Positions 23,877 through 34,306 are shown, counted from the first letter of the stretch. The stretch: DNA of 64,000 nt from Arthrobacter sp. UNC362MFTsu5.1 (GCF_000685965.1 NZ_JMLE01000023.1:1-64000); one strand, 5' to 3'. Notes: generated from the letters alone by a model not told the origin. Numbers and translations are program-made.

Positions 23877-25255
23877 GCGCCGCCATGATCAAGGAATTCA
23901 GGCTCCCGGACCTCGGCGAAGGGCTGACGGAATCGGAAATCCTCAGCTGGAAAGTGGCTGTGGGCGATACCGTGGCGTTGAACCAGGTCATTGCTGAAGT
24001 GGAAACGGCCAAGGCCGTCGTTGAACTGCCGTCACCGTTCGCCGGTGTGATCACCGCCCTCCACGAACAGCCGGGAACCGTGGTGGAAGTAGGTAAGCCG
24101 ATCGTTTCCTTCGAGGTTGAAGGTGACGACGGCGGGCCGTCCACCGGCGGCGGCCAGGCTCCGGCCGGAGCCGCCAAACGGGAACCCAACCTCGTGGGGT
24201 ACGGCGCCGTCGTCGAAAGTTCCGGCCGTCCGGCACGGCGCGCCCGTGCGTTCGCTGCGCCGGTCGAAACCGCGGCCCCGGCTGCCCCGGTGGTTGAACC
24301 GGTCGAAACCCGGACCCCGGCTGCGCCGGTGGTTGAGCGGGTCGAAACGCCGGCCCCTGCCGAACGCCCGCGGTCCACGCCGCCGGTTCGGAAACTCGCC
24401 AAGGACCTTGGCGTAGAGCTCACGGCAGTGACCGGCACCGGCACCGGCGGGCTGATCACACGCGACGACGTGCGGAACTTCGTTGGCGGGGGAGACCTCC
24501 CTGCGGCTGCCCGGGCCCTGGCCGGAGCGGGAGAGGGAACCGCCGCCGCGGGCGGGCGCGAAACGCGGACGCCGATCAAGGGGGTCCGCAAGCTCACGGC
24601 CGCGGCGATGGTGTCGAGTGCTTTCACGGCACCGCACGCCACGGAATTCCTGACCGTCGACGTCACGCCCACCATGGAGCTGCTGGCGCGGCTCAAGGCA
24701 AGCCGGGCCTTTGAAGGCTTCAAGCTGACACCGCTGACGCTCGTGGCCAAGGCGCTGCTGATTGCCCTCCGCCGCCAGCCGTCGCTGAATTCGCGGTGGG
24801 ACGAAGCGAACCAGGAGATCGTGCAGTTCAACTACGTGAACCTTGGCATCGCCGCGGCCACCCCCCGGGGACTGACCGTGCCGAACATCAAGGACGCCGA
24901 CCGGATGTCCCTGACTGAGCTGTCCACGGCGCTCACGGCGCTGACCGAGACCGCCCGCGCGGGCAAAACCAGCCCGGCCGAGCTCTCCGGCGGCACCGTC
25001 TCCATCACGAACATCGGAGTTTTCGGCATCGATGCCGGCACGCCGATCCTCAACCCGGGCGAAGCGGCCATCCTCGCTATGGGCGCCGTGCGGAAGATGC
25101 CCTGGGAATACAAGGATGAAGTGGCCCTCCGCCAGGTCATGACCCTGAGCCTGTCTTTCGACCACAGGCTGGTCGACGGCGAACAGGGGTCACGCTTCCT
25201 GGCGGATATCGGGGCAATCCTGGCGGACCCGGGCATGGTCCTGGCCATGGTCTAG
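23873..25255 (+). CDS. bkdC: Branched-chain 2-oxoacid dehydrogenase E2 (dihydrolipoamide acyltransferase)
   Basis: A 460-residue E2. One lipoyl domain (about 5-80) with lipoyl lysine K47 in VETAKAVVELP. A linker of about 70 residues rich in A, P, V and E. A peripheral-subunit-binding domain (about 165-200: PPVRKLAKDLGVELTAVTGT). A catalytic domain (about 225-460) with SFDHRLVDGEQG holding the catalytic histidine and aspartate. No E3 gene is in the window. The linker contains a tandem 13-residue repeat (see the 24260-24353 feature). ATG at 23873 overlaps the bkdB stop; an ATG four codons later is possible. Confidence 0.95.
   Translation: MSAAMIKEFRLPDLGEGLTESEILSWKVAVGDTVALNQVIAEVETAKAVVELPSPFAGVITALHEQPGTVVEVGKPIVSFEVEGDDGGPSTGGGQAPAGAAKREPNLVGYGAVVESSGRPARRARAFAAPVETAAPAAPVVEPVETRTPAAPVVERVETPAPAERPRSTPPVRKLAKDLGVELTAVTGTGTGGLITRDDVRNFVGGGDLPAAARALAGAGEGTAAAGGRETRTPIKGVRKLTAAAMVSSAFTAPHATEFLTVDVTPTMELLARLKASRAFEGFKLTPLTLVAKALLIALRRQPSLNSRWDEANQEIVQFNYVNLGIAAATPRGLTVPNIKDADRMSLTELSTALTALTETARAGKTSPAELSGGTVSITNIGVFGIDAGTPILNPGEAAILAMGAVRKMPWEYKDEVALRQVMTLSLSFDHRLVDGEQGSRFLADIGAILADPGMVLAMV
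24260..24353. repeat. 39-base tandem repeat in the E2 linker, with REP-like core
   Basis: Three imperfect copies with an exact 39-base period (matching T at 24264, 24303 and 24342), encoding VETAAPAAPVVEP, VETRTPAAPVVER and VETPAPAERP. Copies contain CGGTGGTTGA and GGTCGAAAC, which resemble the dispersed palindromic sequence (GGTTGAGCnnGTCGAAACC type) that I recall as common in Arthrobacter-like genomes; that link is from memory. Confidence 0.75.
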
Positions 25256-25285
25256 TCTGCCGACCTCGGCAAACCGACGCCAGCA

Positions 25286-25331
25286 AAACTGCCGGCCGCC
25301 CCTTCCGAACGGAAGCGGCGGCCGGCAGTTT
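25286..25331. terminator. Bidirectional terminator between bkdC and tetR
   Basis: AAACTGCCGGCCGCC pairs perfectly with GGCGGCCGGCAGTTT, with the loop itself partly paired (CTTCCGAACGGAAG). It sits between convergent genes and can serve both strands. Confidence 0.85.
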
Positions 25332-25344
25332 GATTCTGCGGCTG

Positions 25345-26022
25345 TCAGCTGAGCGGCTGAGGCGTCGCCGCCACCAGCAGGGCGGCGAGGGCCATGCTTT
25401 CCAGCAGGGGGCGGGCCGACTTGACCGCGACCCGCCGGCCATGGCTGCGGACCGAATGCGGTGTCGAGTTGATAAGGCCGAAGGCGGCGTGCGCGCGCAT
25501 CCGGAGTTCGGCGGTATCGGTGCCCGTGTGCAGTGCCTGCAGCACCTCAACCCACAGCTCCACGTAGTTGCGCTGCAGGGTGCGGACCTCGGCCTGGTCG
25601 TCGTCGGAGAGGTTGCTGAAGTCGCGGTCCTGGACCCGGATGACGTCGGGATTGCTCAGGGCGAAGTCCACATGGAACTGCACCAGGCGGGCCAGTGCCG
25701 CGGCGGGATCACCGGCGTCTGCAACCACCCGGCGGCCGCCGTCCAGCAGTTCCTGGCTCACGCTGAGCAACAGTGCCCCGAGGACCGCCTGCTTGCCCGC
25801 GAAATGGCGGTAGACGGCAGGACCGCTGACCCCTGCCGCGGCACCCAGGTCCTCCAGCGAAACGCGGTTGAAGCCGTTGACGGCAAAAAGGGTGGCAGCG
25901 GAGGACAGCAGCGCCTGCCGCCGGCTTTCCTTCGCCTGGCTCCTTTGGGTCATTTGGCTGTTCTGGGTTGTTTGGACCCGCTCGCCCGCCGGGCTGCCGG
26001 GACCGCGCTCGATGATCGGCAC
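25345..26022 (-). CDS. TetR-family regulator of the acyl-CoA carboxylase operon (predicted)
   Basis: A 225-residue regulator. Helix-turn-helix about 35-80: [45 protein letters not shown], the canonical TetR layout. The C-terminal ligand domain is helical. GTG at 26022 is chosen because AAGGAGG lies four bases upstream; the first 30 residues are then a disordered tail. Divergent from accD1, with paired GTTA-N8-TAAC repeats between them. It corresponds in position to Rv2506 of M. tuberculosis. Confidence 0.88.
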   Translation of the reverse strand: MPIIERGPGSPAGERVQTTQNSQMTQRSQAKESRRQALLSSAATLFAVNGFNRVSLEDLGAAAGVSGPAVYRHFAGKQAVLGALLLSVSQELLDGGRRVVADAGDPAAALARLVQFHVDFALSNPDVIRVQDRDFSNLSDDDQAEVRTLQRNYVELWVEVLQALHTGTDTAELRMRAHAAFGLINSTPHSVRSHGRRVAVKSARPLLESMALAALLVAATPQPLS

Positions 26023-26077
26023 ATTTCCTCCTTGGAACTGCAAATCCTAGCAATGCGGGCGCGTGTTGGACATCACA

Positions 26078-26119
26078 GTTAATAGAGACTAACCTAAATC
26101 TCAGTTATGCGGTACTAAC
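26078..26119. promoter_or_regulatory. Paired GTTA-N8-TAAC operators between tetR and accD1
   Basis: Two copies of GTTA-N8-TAAC, at 26078-26093 and 26104-26119, 26 bases apart; each contains ACTAAC at its right end (direct repeat ACTAACC). They lie in the 146-base divergent region and are the best candidate TetR operators. A weaker CRP-like CGTGT-N6-TCACA sits at 26062-26077. Confidence 0.55.
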
Positions 26120-26168
26120 CGAATCGCTCAGGACGGCCTTGCCAGGCGTCCGGGAACGGAAGCAGTCA

Positions 26169-27776
26169 ATGGAGACAATCGCCAGCCTGGTGGACACCGG
26201 CAGCGCCGCCTACGCCGCGAACCGCGAGGCCCAGCTGGGGCTGGCCCGCGAGCTAAAGGAACGCCTCGCCACAGCAGCGCTCGGCGGCCCGGAGAAGTCC
26301 CGGGAACGCCATGTGGCACGCGGCAAGCTGCTGCCCCGTGAGCGCATCGACCAGTTGCTTGACGACGGCAGCCCCTTCCTCGAGATCGCGCCCCTCGCGG
26401 CGAACGGCATGTACAACGATGACTCGCCGGGGGCCGGTGTCATCGCCGGGATCGGCCTGGTGCACGGCCGGCAGGTGCTGGTCATCTCCAACGACGCCAC
26501 GGTCAAGGGCGGCACGTACTACCCGATGACGGTGAAGAAGCATCTCCGGGCGCAGGAAATCGCCCTGGAGAACCGGCTGCCCTGTATCTACCTCGTGGAT
26601 TCCGGCGGGGCGTTCCTGCCCAAGCAGGACGAGGTCTTCCCGGACAAGGAGCACTTTGGCCGGATCTTCTTCAACCAGGCGAAGATGTCCGCGGCCAAAA
26701 TCCCGCAGATCGCCTCCGTGATGGGCTCCTGCACGGCCGGCGGCGCCTACGTCCCGGCCATGAGCGACGAAACCGTGATCGTCCGCAACCAGGGCACCAT
26801 TTTCCTGGGCGGCCCGCCGCTGGTGAAGGCCGCGATCGGCGAGATCGTCACGGCGGAGGAACTCGGCGGCGGCGACGTCCACTCGAAGATTTCCGGCGTC
26901 ACTGACCACCTGGCCGAGAACGATGAGCACGCCCTCCAGATCGTCCGTGACATTGTCTCCACCCTGCCGAAGCCGGCCGCGCCCGTCTGGGACGTGGACA
27001 CCGCCGTCGAGCCCGCGGCTGACCCGGACGAGCTCTACGGAACCGTCCCCACCGACGTGAACGCCCAATACGACGTACGCGAGGTGATCGCGCGGCTGGT
27101 GGACGGCAGCCGTTTCCACGAATTCAAGAAGAACTACGGCACCACCCTGGTCACCGGTTTCGCCAAGCTGCACGGACACCCGGTGGGCATCGTGGCCAAC
27201 AATGGCGTGCTGTTCAGCGAGTCCTCGCTCAAGGGCGCCCACTTCATCGAGCTCTGCGACCAGCGGGGCATCCCGCTGGTCTTCCTGCAGAACCTCTCCG
27301 GCTTCATGGTGGGCAAGGACTATGAACAGGGCGGCATCGCCAAGAACGGCGCCAAGATGGTCACCGCCGTCGCCACGGCACGCGTGCCCAAGCTGACAGT
27401 GGTGATCGGCGGCTCCTTCGGTGCAGGCAACTACTCCATGTGCGGACGCGCCTATTCGCCGCGGTTCCTCTGGATGTGGCCGGCGTCGCGGATCTCCGTG
27501 ATGGGCGGCAACCAGGCCTCCGGCGTCCTCGCCACCGTCAAACGCGACCAGTACGAGGCCCGCGGCGAGGAATGGTCGGCCGAGGACGAGGAAGCCTTCA
27601 AGGCCCCGATCAAGCAGCAGTACGAGGACCAGGGCAGCCCGTATTACTCCACCGCGCGCCTCTGGGATGACGGCGTCATCGACCCCGCGGACACCCGCAC
27701 CGTCCTGGGACTGGCGCTCGACGTCGTCTCCCGCACCCCGCTGCCGGAGACCTCCTTCGGCCTTTTCCGGATGTGA
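26169..27776 (+). CDS. accD1: Acyl-CoA carboxylase beta subunit (methylcrotonyl-CoA carboxylase type)
   Basis: A 535-residue carboxyltransferase. N-terminal half has [21 protein letters not shown] and [21 protein letters not shown]-terminal half has [20 protein letters not shown] and [20 protein letters not shown]. These match the methylcrotonyl-CoA carboxylase beta family, which carboxylates 3-methylcrotonyl-CoA in leucine breakdown. ATG at 26169 is used; the in-frame TTG at 26139 would add ten poorly conserved residues. Overlaps or abuts the alpha-subunit gene. Equivalent to Rv2502c. Confidence 0.94.
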   Translation: METIASLVDTGSAAYAANREAQLGLARELKERLATAALGGPEKSRERHVARGKLLPRERIDQLLDDGSPFLEIAPLAANGMYNDDSPGAGVIAGIGLVHGRQVLVISNDATVKGGTYYPMTVKKHLRAQEIALENRLPCIYLVDSGGAFLPKQDEVFPDKEHFGRIFFNQAKMSAAKIPQIASVMGSCTAGGAYVPAMSDETVIVRNQGTIFLGGPPLVKAAIGEIVTAEELGGGDVHSKISGVTDHLAENDEHALQIVRDIVSTLPKPAAPVWDVDTAVEPAADPDELYGTVPTDVNAQYDVREVIARLVDGSRFHEFKKNYGTTLVTGFAKLHGHPVGIVANNGVLFSESSLKGAHFIELCDQRGIPLVFLQNLSGFMVGKDYEQGGIAKNGAKMVTAVATARVPKLTVVIGGSFGAGNYSMCGRAYSPRFLWMWPASRISVMGGNQASGVLATVKRDQYEARGEEWSAEDEEAFKAPIKQQYEDQGSPYYSTARLWDDGVIDPADTRTVLGLALDVVSRTPLPETSFGLFRM

Positions 27777-27781
27777 CAGCC

Positions 27782-30028
27782 ATGACTACTCCTTCAACTC
27801 CCCAGCAGCCGGCGCCGGCCGCGAAGCCGCTCTTCGGCACCGTCCTCGTCGCCAACCGCGGCGAGATCGCCTGCCGTGTGATCCGCACCCTCCGCGACCT
27901 CGGCATCCGGTCTGTGGCCGTCTACAGCGACGCCGACGCCGGTGCCCGCCACGTGCGCGAAGCCGACGCCGCCGTGCGCATCGGCCCCGCCGCGGCAGCC
28001 GAGAGCTACCTCAAGATCGATGCGATCATCCAGGCGTGCCGCGAGAGCGGAGCCGATGCCGTGCACCCGGGCTACGGCTTCCTCAGCGAGAACGTCGACT
28101 TCGCCCGCGCCCTGGAGAAGGCGGGCATTACCTTCATCGGCCCCGGCGTTGAATCCCTCAACGTCATGGGGGACAAGATCCGGTCCAAGAACCACGTGTC
28201 CGGCTACGGCGTGCCCGTGGTTCCGGGCATCGCAGAGCCGGGCATGACTGACGCGCAGCTGATCGACGCCGCCGCCGGAGTGGGCTTCCCGCTGCTGATC
28301 AAGCCGTCCGCAGGCGGCGGCGGCAAGGGCATGCACATCGTGGAGCGCCCCGAGGACCTGGAAGCCACCCTGGCCACCGCCCGCCGGGTCGCAGCCAGCG
28401 CTTTCGGTGACGACACCCTGTTCCTGGAACGTCTCGTGACCACGCCGCGCCACATCGAGGTGCAGGTCCTCGCGGACAACCATGGCAACGTCATCCACCT
28501 GGGGGAGCGCGAGTGCTCCCTGCAGCGCCGCCACCAGAAGGTCATCGAGGAAGCCCCCTCGCCGCTCCTGGAATCCCTCCCCGACGGCGCCGCCGTCCGT
28601 GCGCGGATCGGCGAGGCAGCCTGCAACGCGGCCCGCAGTGTCCACTACAGCGGTGCCGGCACCGTCGAGTTCCTGGTCTCGGACAACGCGCCGGACGAGT
28701 TCTTCTTTATGGAGATGAACACGCGACTGCAGGTGGAGCACCCGGTCACCGAAATGGTCACCGGAATCGACCTGGTCGAATGGCAGGTGCGCATCGCCGC
28801 CGGCGAGGAACTCACCGTCCGCCAGTCCGACGTCGTTCTCAACGGGCACTCGGTGGAGGCGCGCGTCTACGCCGAAGTCCCGGAACGGAACTTCCTGCCG
28901 TCCACCGGGACTGTGCTGCAGCTCGACGAAGTGCCGGGCCCAAGGCAGCGCCCCGGCGCCCCCGCCCGCAACGAAGTCGAGACAGCAGGTGGCCGCATCC
29001 GGGTGGACTCGGCCCTGTTGGAGGGGCTGGAGATCTCCTCCAGCTACGACCCCATGGTTTCCAAGGTCATCGCGTGGGGGCAGGACCGCACTGCCGCCCT
29101 GGACACCCTGGACCGCGCGCTTGCCGACTACACGGCACTGGGCATCGACACCAACGTCGAATACCTGCGCCTGCTCATCAACGACGCCGACGTCCGCGCC
29201 GGGCGCCTCGACACCGGCCTGATCGAACGGAAGATGCCGGACTTCAGCTTCCGGCGCGCGGGCGACGCCGAACTTATTGTCGCCGCCTTGTACGCCCTGG
29301 ACCAGGCGGAAGAACAGCTCCGGAGCGGACCTGCGGCCGGCCCGTGGCGGCGCCGCAACGGTTGGCGAATCGGCGCCGCGGCGCCGCGGCGGATCAGTCT
29401 GGGAACCTCCGACGGCGGCGTCGCCACGGTGGAGGTGAGCCGGCCTGCGGCAGGGGAACCGGCCACTGTGCGCGTGAACGGAGGGCCGCAGCTCACGGCC
29501 CTCCTCCAGTACCCGGGTCGCCAACGTCCGGTGCTCACCCTCAACGGCGAAGTCAGCAGGTATGGGCTTGTACCGGTGCACACCGGTCAGCCCGCCCAGA
29601 GCTGGCTCGAGCCCGATCCCCGCGTCCTGTCGGAAGTCTTCCTCGGCAACGACGGCTGGTCCTGCCGCCTGGAAATCCTCACCCGCGAAACCCGGCTGGC
29701 ACGGGTTCTGGCGGCGATCGAACGCGAGGAAGGCGCGGCTGATCCGGCGGTGCGCTCGCCGATGCCAGGCACCGTGGTGTCCGTCTCCGTCAGCAACGGC
29801 GACACCGTGCAGGCCGGCCAGGTCCTGGTCTCGGTGGAGGCTATGAAGATGGAGCACCAGCTCGTGGCGCCCCTCGACGGCACGGTCCACATCAGCGCCA
29901 GGTCCGGTGACCTGGTCAAGGCAGACCAGGTGCTTGCCACGGTCCACCCCGCCGAACTGCCTACGGCGGAGAACGCAGCCGAGGACGCGGTGGAGGAATC
30001 CGTCATCGCCATGGGCGCGGCGGACTAG
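27782..30028 (+). CDS. accA1: Acyl-CoA carboxylase alpha subunit (biotin carboxylase + BCCP)
   Basis: A 748-residue fused subunit. Biotin carboxylase about 18-460 ([20 protein letters not shown], the ATP-grasp loop [26 protein letters not shown]). A middle domain of lower conservation about 480-650. A biotinyl domain at the C-terminus with biotin lysine K689 in EAMKMEHQL. It charges biotin with CO2 for the beta subunit upstream. A GTG at 27773 overlapping the accD1 stop (GTGA) is an alternative start. Equivalent to Rv2501c. The last 25 residues are an acidic tail. Confidence 0.94.
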   Translation: MTTPSTPQQPAPAAKPLFGTVLVANRGEIACRVIRTLRDLGIRSVAVYSDADAGARHVREADAAVRIGPAAAAESYLKIDAIIQACRESGADAVHPGYGFLSENVDFARALEKAGITFIGPGVESLNVMGDKIRSKNHVSGYGVPVVPGIAEPGMTDAQLIDAAAGVGFPLLIKPSAGGGGKGMHIVERPEDLEATLATARRVAASAFGDDTLFLERLVTTPRHIEVQVLADNHGNVIHLGERECSLQRRHQKVIEEAPSPLLESLPDGAAVRARIGEAACNAARSVHYSGAGTVEFLVSDNAPDEFFFMEMNTRLQVEHPVTEMVTGIDLVEWQVRIAAGEELTVRQSDVVLNGHSVEARVYAEVPERNFLPSTGTVLQLDEVPGPRQRPGAPARNEVETAGGRIRVDSALLEGLEISSSYDPMVSKVIAWGQDRTAALDTLDRALADYTALGIDTNVEYLRLLINDADVRAGRLDTGLIERKMPDFSFRRAGDAELIVAALYALDQAEEQLRSGPAAGPWRRRNGWRIGAAAPRRISLGTSDGGVATVEVSRPAAGEPATVRVNGGPQLTALLQYPGRQRPVLTLNGEVSRYGLVPVHTGQPAQSWLEPDPRVLSEVFLGNDGWSCRLEILTRETRLARVLAAIEREEGAADPAVRSPMPGTVVSVSVSNGDTVQAGQVLVSVEAMKMEHQLVAPLDGTVHISARSGDLVKADQVLATVHPAELPTAENAAEDAVEESVIAMGAAD

Positions 30029-30095
30029 CACCCCCGCTTCAACACCAAATACATCAAACAGACCCGATTCACAGTTCAGACAAGGAAGTCCCAAC

Positions 30096-31259
30096 ATGGC
30101 TGATTTTGAGCTCAGCGAGGAATACCAGGACCTCAGCAACACCGTCCGCGAATTCGCCGACGAAGTGGTGGCGCCGGTGTCCGCCAAACACGACGAGGAA
30201 CACAGCTTCCCGTACGAAGTCGTCAAGCAGATGGCGGACATGGGGCTCTTCGGCCTCCCCTTCCCGGAAGAGTTCGGCGGCATGGGCGGGGACTACTTTG
30301 CCCTCGCCCTGGCCCTGGAGCAGCTGGGGCGGGTGGACCAGTCCGTGGCCATCACGCTGGAAGCCGGAGTTTCACTGGGTGCCATGCCCGTGTACCGCTT
30401 CGGCACCGACGCCCAGAAGGAGGAGTGGCTGCCGTCGCTGGCCTCGGGCCAGGCGCTCGCCGGCTTCGGCCTGACGGAACCCGAAGCCGGTTCCGACGCG
30501 GGCGGAACGAAGACCACAGCCCGGCTCGAAGGGGGTGAGTGGATCATCAACGGCAACAAGGAGTTCATCACCAACTCCGGTACGGACATCACCAAACTGG
30601 TCACAGTCACGGCCGTCACCGCAAAACACGAGCGCGGGGACGGCAGCATCAAGAAGGAAATCTCCACCATCCTGGTGCCCACCAGCACACCCGGATTCAA
30701 AGCGGAGAAGGCGTACAACAAGGTGGGCTGGAATGCCTCCGACACCCACCCGCTCACGCTCAAGGACGTCCACGTGCCGGAGGCGAACCTCCTCGGCGAG
30801 CAGGGCCGCGGCTACGCGAACTTCCTGTCCATCCTGGACGAGGGCCGCATCGCCATCGCCGCCCTGGCCACGGGAGCGGCCCAGGGCTGCGTGGACCTGT
30901 CGGTGAAATACGCGAAGGAACGCAGCGCGTTCGGGCAGAACATCGGCAAGTACCAGGCCATCGCATTCAAGATCGCCCGCATGGAAGCCCGGGCCCACAC
31001 GGCACGGCTTGCCTACTACGACGCCGCGGCACGGATGCTTGCCGGGAAGCCGTTCAAGACGCAGGCGGCCATCGCTAAGATGGTCGCAGGCGAGGCAGCC
31101 ATGGACAACGCGCGGGACGCCACCCAGGTGTTCGGCGGCTATGGCTTCATCAACGAATTCACCGTGGCGCGCCACTACCGCGACTCCAAGATCCTTGAGG
31201 TCGGCGAGGGCACCACGGAGGTCCAGCTGATGCTGATCGCCCGCGAACTCGGCCTTTAG
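30096..31259 (+). CDS. Acyl-CoA dehydrogenase (isovaleryl/short branched chain type, predicted)
   Basis: A 387-residue flavoprotein with the full family layout: [73 protein letters not shown], and the C-terminal [16 protein letters not shown], whose glutamate before GT aligns with the usual catalytic base. In the leucine cluster it would desaturate isovaleryl-CoA or another branched acyl-CoA, feeding the carboxylase encoded upstream. It matches fadE19 (Rv2500c) in context. CAAGGAAG lies nine bases before the ATG. Confidence 0.92.
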   Translation: MADFELSEEYQDLSNTVREFADEVVAPVSAKHDEEHSFPYEVVKQMADMGLFGLPFPEEFGGMGGDYFALALALEQLGRVDQSVAITLEAGVSLGAMPVYRFGTDAQKEEWLPSLASGQALAGFGLTEPEAGSDAGGTKTTARLEGGEWIINGNKEFITNSGTDITKLVTVTAVTAKHERGDGSIKKEISTILVPTSTPGFKAEKAYNKVGWNASDTHPLTLKDVHVPEANLLGEQGRGYANFLSILDEGRIAIAALATGAAQGCVDLSVKYAKERSAFGQNIGKYQAIAFKIARMEARAHTARLAYYDAAARMLAGKPFKTQAAIAKMVAGEAAMDNARDATQVFGGYGFINEFTVARHYRDSKILEVGEGTTEVQLMLIARELGL

Positions 31260-31317
31260 CTTCCCCGTCGGGGAGCCACCAGGGGCCCGAACCAGCGCGT
31301 GTAACCAGGAAGGATCG

Positions 31318-32121
31318 ATGATGATTGACAAGGTTGTTGCCAGTGCCGAGGCCGCGGTTGCCGATATCCCCGACGGCGCCTCGCTCGCCGTCGGAGGCTT
31401 CGGGCTGTGCGGCATCCCGGTTGCACTGATCGACGCCCTCCACCGGCACGGGACCACGGACCTGGAAACCGTCAGTAACAACTGCGGGGTGGACGACTGG
31501 GGGCTGGGCATCCTGCTGAAGGACGGCAGGATCCGCCGCACCGTCAGCTCCTATGTCGGGGAAAACAAGGAGTTCGCCCGCCAGTACCTCTCCGGCGAAC
31601 TCGAGGTGGTGCTGACCCCGCAGGGGACGCTCGCGGAGAAACTGCGCGCCGGCGGCGCCGGCATCCCGGCGTTCTACACGCCCGCCGGCGTCGGAACCCA
31701 GGTGTCCGACGGCGGCCTGCCGCAGAAGTACGACGCCGACGGCAGCATCGCGATCGCCTCCGCGCCCAAGGAAGTCCGCACGTTCAACGGCGCGGACTAT
31801 GTGCTGGAGGAGTCGCTCACCCCGGATTTCGGACTCGTCCACGCCTGGAAGGGCGACCGGCACGGAAACCTCGTATTCCACGCCACGGCCATGAACTTCA
31901 ACCCGCTGTGCGCCATGGCCGGCCGGATCACCATCGCCGAGGTGGAGGAACTGGTGGAGCCGGGCGAACTGGATCCCGAACACGTCCACGTTCCCGGCAT
32001 CTTCGTCCAGCGGGTGGTCCTCGCACCGCAGGGCGAGAAGCGCATCGAAAAGCGGACGGTCGCAGTGTCCGCCGGCGCCGCCGGAGCACCAAAACAGGTA
32101 GCAGAGCAGGCAGGAGCATAG
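31318..32121 (+). CDS. scoA: 3-oxoacid CoA-transferase subunit A
   Basis: A 267-residue subunit of succinyl-CoA:3-ketoacid CoA transferase. The N-terminus ([35 protein letters not shown]) and [18 protein letters not shown] are typical. It would activate acetoacetate, the end product of leucine breakdown, or move CoA to a dicarboxylate. Two ATG codons overlap (31318, 31321) after AGGAAGG. The residues after about 245 ([18 protein letters not shown]) are a non-conserved tail. Followed by scoB two bases after the stop. Equivalent to Rv2504c. Confidence 0.93.
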   Translation: MMIDKVVASAEAAVADIPDGASLAVGGFGLCGIPVALIDALHRHGTTDLETVSNNCGVDDWGLGILLKDGRIRRTVSSYVGENKEFARQYLSGELEVVLTPQGTLAEKLRAGGAGIPAFYTPAGVGTQVSDGGLPQKYDADGSIAIASAPKEVRTFNGADYVLEESLTPDFGLVHAWKGDRHGNLVFHATAMNFNPLCAMAGRITIAEVEELVEPGELDPEHVHVPGIFVQRVVLAPQGEKRIEKRTVAVSAGAAGAPKQVAEQAGA

Positions 32122-32123
32122 CC

Positions 32124-32891
32124 GTGGAATCGATCAACACGCCGGGCGCCCCGCCCCGCCCCGAAGCCGTCCGCCACGAGTACCGGCCGTCCGCCGTCGG
32201 ACATCCCGAGGGCACCAGCCCCGAAACGAAAGGCTGGACCCGCAACGAACTGGCCGCCCGGGTGGCCCGCGAACTCCACAACGGGCAGTACGTCAACCTC
32301 GGCATCGGGATGCCCACGCTGATCCCCAACTACATCCCGGCGGGTATCGAAGTGGTCCTGCACTCGGAAAACGGCATCCTGGGCGTGGGGCCGTATCCCG
32401 CGGAGGACCAGGTGGACCCGGACCTGATCAACGCCGGCAAGGAAACCGTCACCGTGAACAAGGGGGCCGCGTTCTTCGACTCCGCGACCTCCTTCGGCAT
32501 GATCCGCGGCGGCCATGTGGATGTGGCAGTGCTCGGCGCCATGGAAGTGGCGCAGAACGGCGACCTGGCCAACTGGATGATCCCGGGCAAGATGGTCAAG
32601 GGCATGGGCGGCGCCATGGACCTGGTGTTCGGGGCCAAGCGTGTGATCGTGATGATGGAGCACGTGGACCGCAGCGGCAAGCCCAAGATCGTCCAGCAGT
32701 GCACGCTGCCGCTGACCGGCAAGGGGTGCGTGGACCGGATCATCACCGACCTCGCCGTGATCGACGTCGTCACCGAAGGCGGTTCCTCCCGCCTGGTGCT
32801 GCGCGAACTGGCCCCCAACGTGACAGCCGAGGAAGTCGCCGCGGCCACGGGGGCGGAACTCTTCGAAGAAGACCAGGAACTGACCGTATGA
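32124..32891 (+). CDS. scoB: 3-oxoacid CoA-transferase subunit B
   Basis: A 255-residue beta subunit. The catalytic glutamate is in [11 protein letters not shown], which forms the glutamyl-CoA thioester. Also typical: [15 protein letters not shown] and [19 protein letters not shown]. The first 45 residues are a proline-rich extension without counterpart in the core family. GTG start with AGGAG ten bases upstream. Its stop overlaps the maoC start by four bases (ATGA). Equivalent to Rv2503c. Confidence 0.93.
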   Translation: MESINTPGAPPRPEAVRHEYRPSAVGHPEGTSPETKGWTRNELAARVARELHNGQYVNLGIGMPTLIPNYIPAGIEVVLHSENGILGVGPYPAEDQVDPDLINAGKETVTVNKGAAFFDSATSFGMIRGGHVDVAVLGAMEVAQNGDLANWMIPGKMVKGMGGAMDLVFGAKRVIVMMEHVDRSGKPKIVQQCTLPLTGKGCVDRIITDLAVIDVVTEGGSSRLVLRELAPNVTAEEVAAATGAELFEEDQELTV

Positions 32892-33445
32892 CCAGTGCTG
32901 AGCCGGAACAGAGTGCTGAGGAGGCTTCGACGGGCTCAACCACCGCCGGCCCGCGCGTCGTCGAACAGCGGGGCCTCTACTTCGAGGAGCTGGAAGAAGG
33001 GGTGGTCTACGCGCACCGCCCGGGCCGGACGGTGACCGAGACGGACAACGTCCTCTTCACCACCATGACCATGAACACCCAGGCCCTGCACCTCGACGCC
33101 GCCTGGAGCGCCGGGCAGCCGTTCGGGCAGCGGCTGATGAACTCGATGTTTACGCTGGCCACCGTGGTGGGGCAGTCCGTCCCGCAGCTGACCCAGGGAA
33201 CCATCATTGCCCAGCTGGGACTGACCGACGTCTCGTTCCCGCACCCGCTGTACCACGGCGACACCCTGTACACGGAGACGGTCATCACCGGCAAACGCCT
33301 GTCCTCGTCCCGTCCCGGGCAGGGAATCGTGACTATGCGGCACACCGGCCGGAACCAGGACGGCGTGGTGGTGGCGCTGGCCTCGCGCAGCTGCCTGATG
33401 TGGACGCGCGAGGCGCACGAAGCCGCCGAAAAGAGGACAATCTAA
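32888..33445 (+). CDS. MaoC-family (R)-specific enoyl-CoA hydratase-like protein
   Basis: A 185-residue hot-dog-fold protein. Core: [40 protein letters not shown] and [19 protein letters not shown]. It resembles the Rv2499c group. In the cluster it is the only hydratase, so it probably hydrates methylglutaconyl-CoA to 3-hydroxy-3-methylglutaryl-CoA; MaoC proteins give R products, matching the CitE-type lyase next door. Residues 1-25 ([14 protein letters not shown]) are disordered and encoded by a REP-like sequence. Coupled to scoB by ATGA. Confidence 0.88.
   Translation: MTSAEPEQSAEEASTGSTTAGPRVVEQRGLYFEELEEGVVYAHRPGRTVTETDNVLFTTMTMNTQALHLDAAWSAGQPFGQRLMNSMFTLATVVGQSVPQLTQGTIIAQLGLTDVSFPHPLYHGDTLYTETVITGKRLSSSRPGQGIVTMRHTGRNQDGVVVALASRSCLMWTREAHEAAEKRTI
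32925..32945. repeat. REP-like sequence inside the MaoC reading frame
   Basis: CTTCGACGGGCTCAACCACC, whose reverse complement GGTGGTTGAGCCCGTCGAAG matches the motif in the E2 linker (24288-24310 and 24327-24349). It encodes the disordered STGSTTAG segment. Confidence 0.6.
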
Positions 33446-33447
33446 GC

Positions 33448-34281
33448 ATGACTTTCCTGATGGGTCCCGCCCTGCTCTTCTGCCCTGCCGACCGTCCCGA
33501 GCGCTACCAAAAGGCCGCAGAGCGTTCCGACGCCGTGATCGTGGACCTGGAAGACGCCGTCGCCCCTGCCGACAAGCAGCGCGCCCGCGGCGCCATCCTC
33601 GCCCAGCTCGGCGCCACCGGCGACGTCCCGGAACTGGATCCCAGCCGGACGATCATCCGGATCAACCCGGCCGGCACGGAGGAGTTCGAAAAGGACCTGC
33701 ACTGCCTCAAGCACACCCCGTACCGGCATGTGATGCTCGCCAAGGCCGAGAACGCCGGCCAGCTGAAGGCGCTGGAGGGCTACAGCGTGATTGCGCTCTG
33801 CGAGACGGCCGCCGGAATCATCAACGCCGCCGCCATCGCCGCCGAACCCAACGTGGTGGGCCTGATGTGGGGTGCCGAGGACCTGCTCGCATCGCTCGGC
33901 GGTACCTCCAGCAGGAACGACGACGGCGGGTACCGGGCAGTGGCGCTGCACGCCAGGTCAACAGTGCTGCTTGCGGCGGGGGCCTTCGGCAAGGAGGCCA
34001 TCGACGCGGTGTACGTCAACATTCCGGACCTGGACGGGCTGGCAGCCGAGTCACGCGACGCCGTCGCCTCGGGGTTCGGGTCCAAGGCCTGCATCCACCC
34101 CAGCCAGGTTGCCGTGGTCCGGGGCGCCTACGCTCCCGCGGAATCCGACGTCGCAGCCGCCAAGGAACTCCTCGAGGCCGCCGCCGCCGCCGGGAGCGGC
34201 GTGTTCCAGTTCAACGGAAAAATGATCGACGGCCCCATCCTGAAGCACGCGGAATCCACCCTGCGGCGCGCCGTCCGCTAG
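33448..34281 (+). CDS. citE: HpcH/HpaI-CitE-family beta-hydroxyacyl-CoA lyase
   Basis: A 277-residue TIM-barrel lyase. Signatures: GPALLFCPADRPERYQKAAE, VIVDLEDAVAPADK (metal-binding DLED), VMLAKAENAGQL, and GLMWGAEDLLASLGG. It is called citE in genomes but no citDF genes are present, so citrate lyase is unlikely. The M. tuberculosis counterpart by context, Rv2498c, was reported as a bifunctional lyase for (R)-HMG-CoA (leucine) and citramalyl-CoA (itaconate). It starts two bases after maoC and ends the operon at a strong terminator. Confidence 0.9.
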   Translation: MTFLMGPALLFCPADRPERYQKAAERSDAVIVDLEDAVAPADKQRARGAILAQLGATGDVPELDPSRTIIRINPAGTEEFEKDLHCLKHTPYRHVMLAKAENAGQLKALEGYSVIALCETAAGIINAAAIAAEPNVVGLMWGAEDLLASLGGTSSRNDDGGYRAVALHARSTVLLAAGAFGKEAIDAVYVNIPDLDGLAAESRDAVASGFGSKACIHPSQVAVVRGAYAPAESDVAAAKELLEAAAAAGSGVFQFNGKMIDGPILKHAESTLRRAVR

Positions 34282-34306
34282 GAACGCCCCGCAAAGCGCA
34301 AAGCGC

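Noticed and set aside
32699-32887. In-frame extension of the MaoC protein upstream of 32888
   Set aside because: It runs antiparallel in content to scoB, which is clearly coding there; the ATG at 32888 with ATGA overlap is the natural start.
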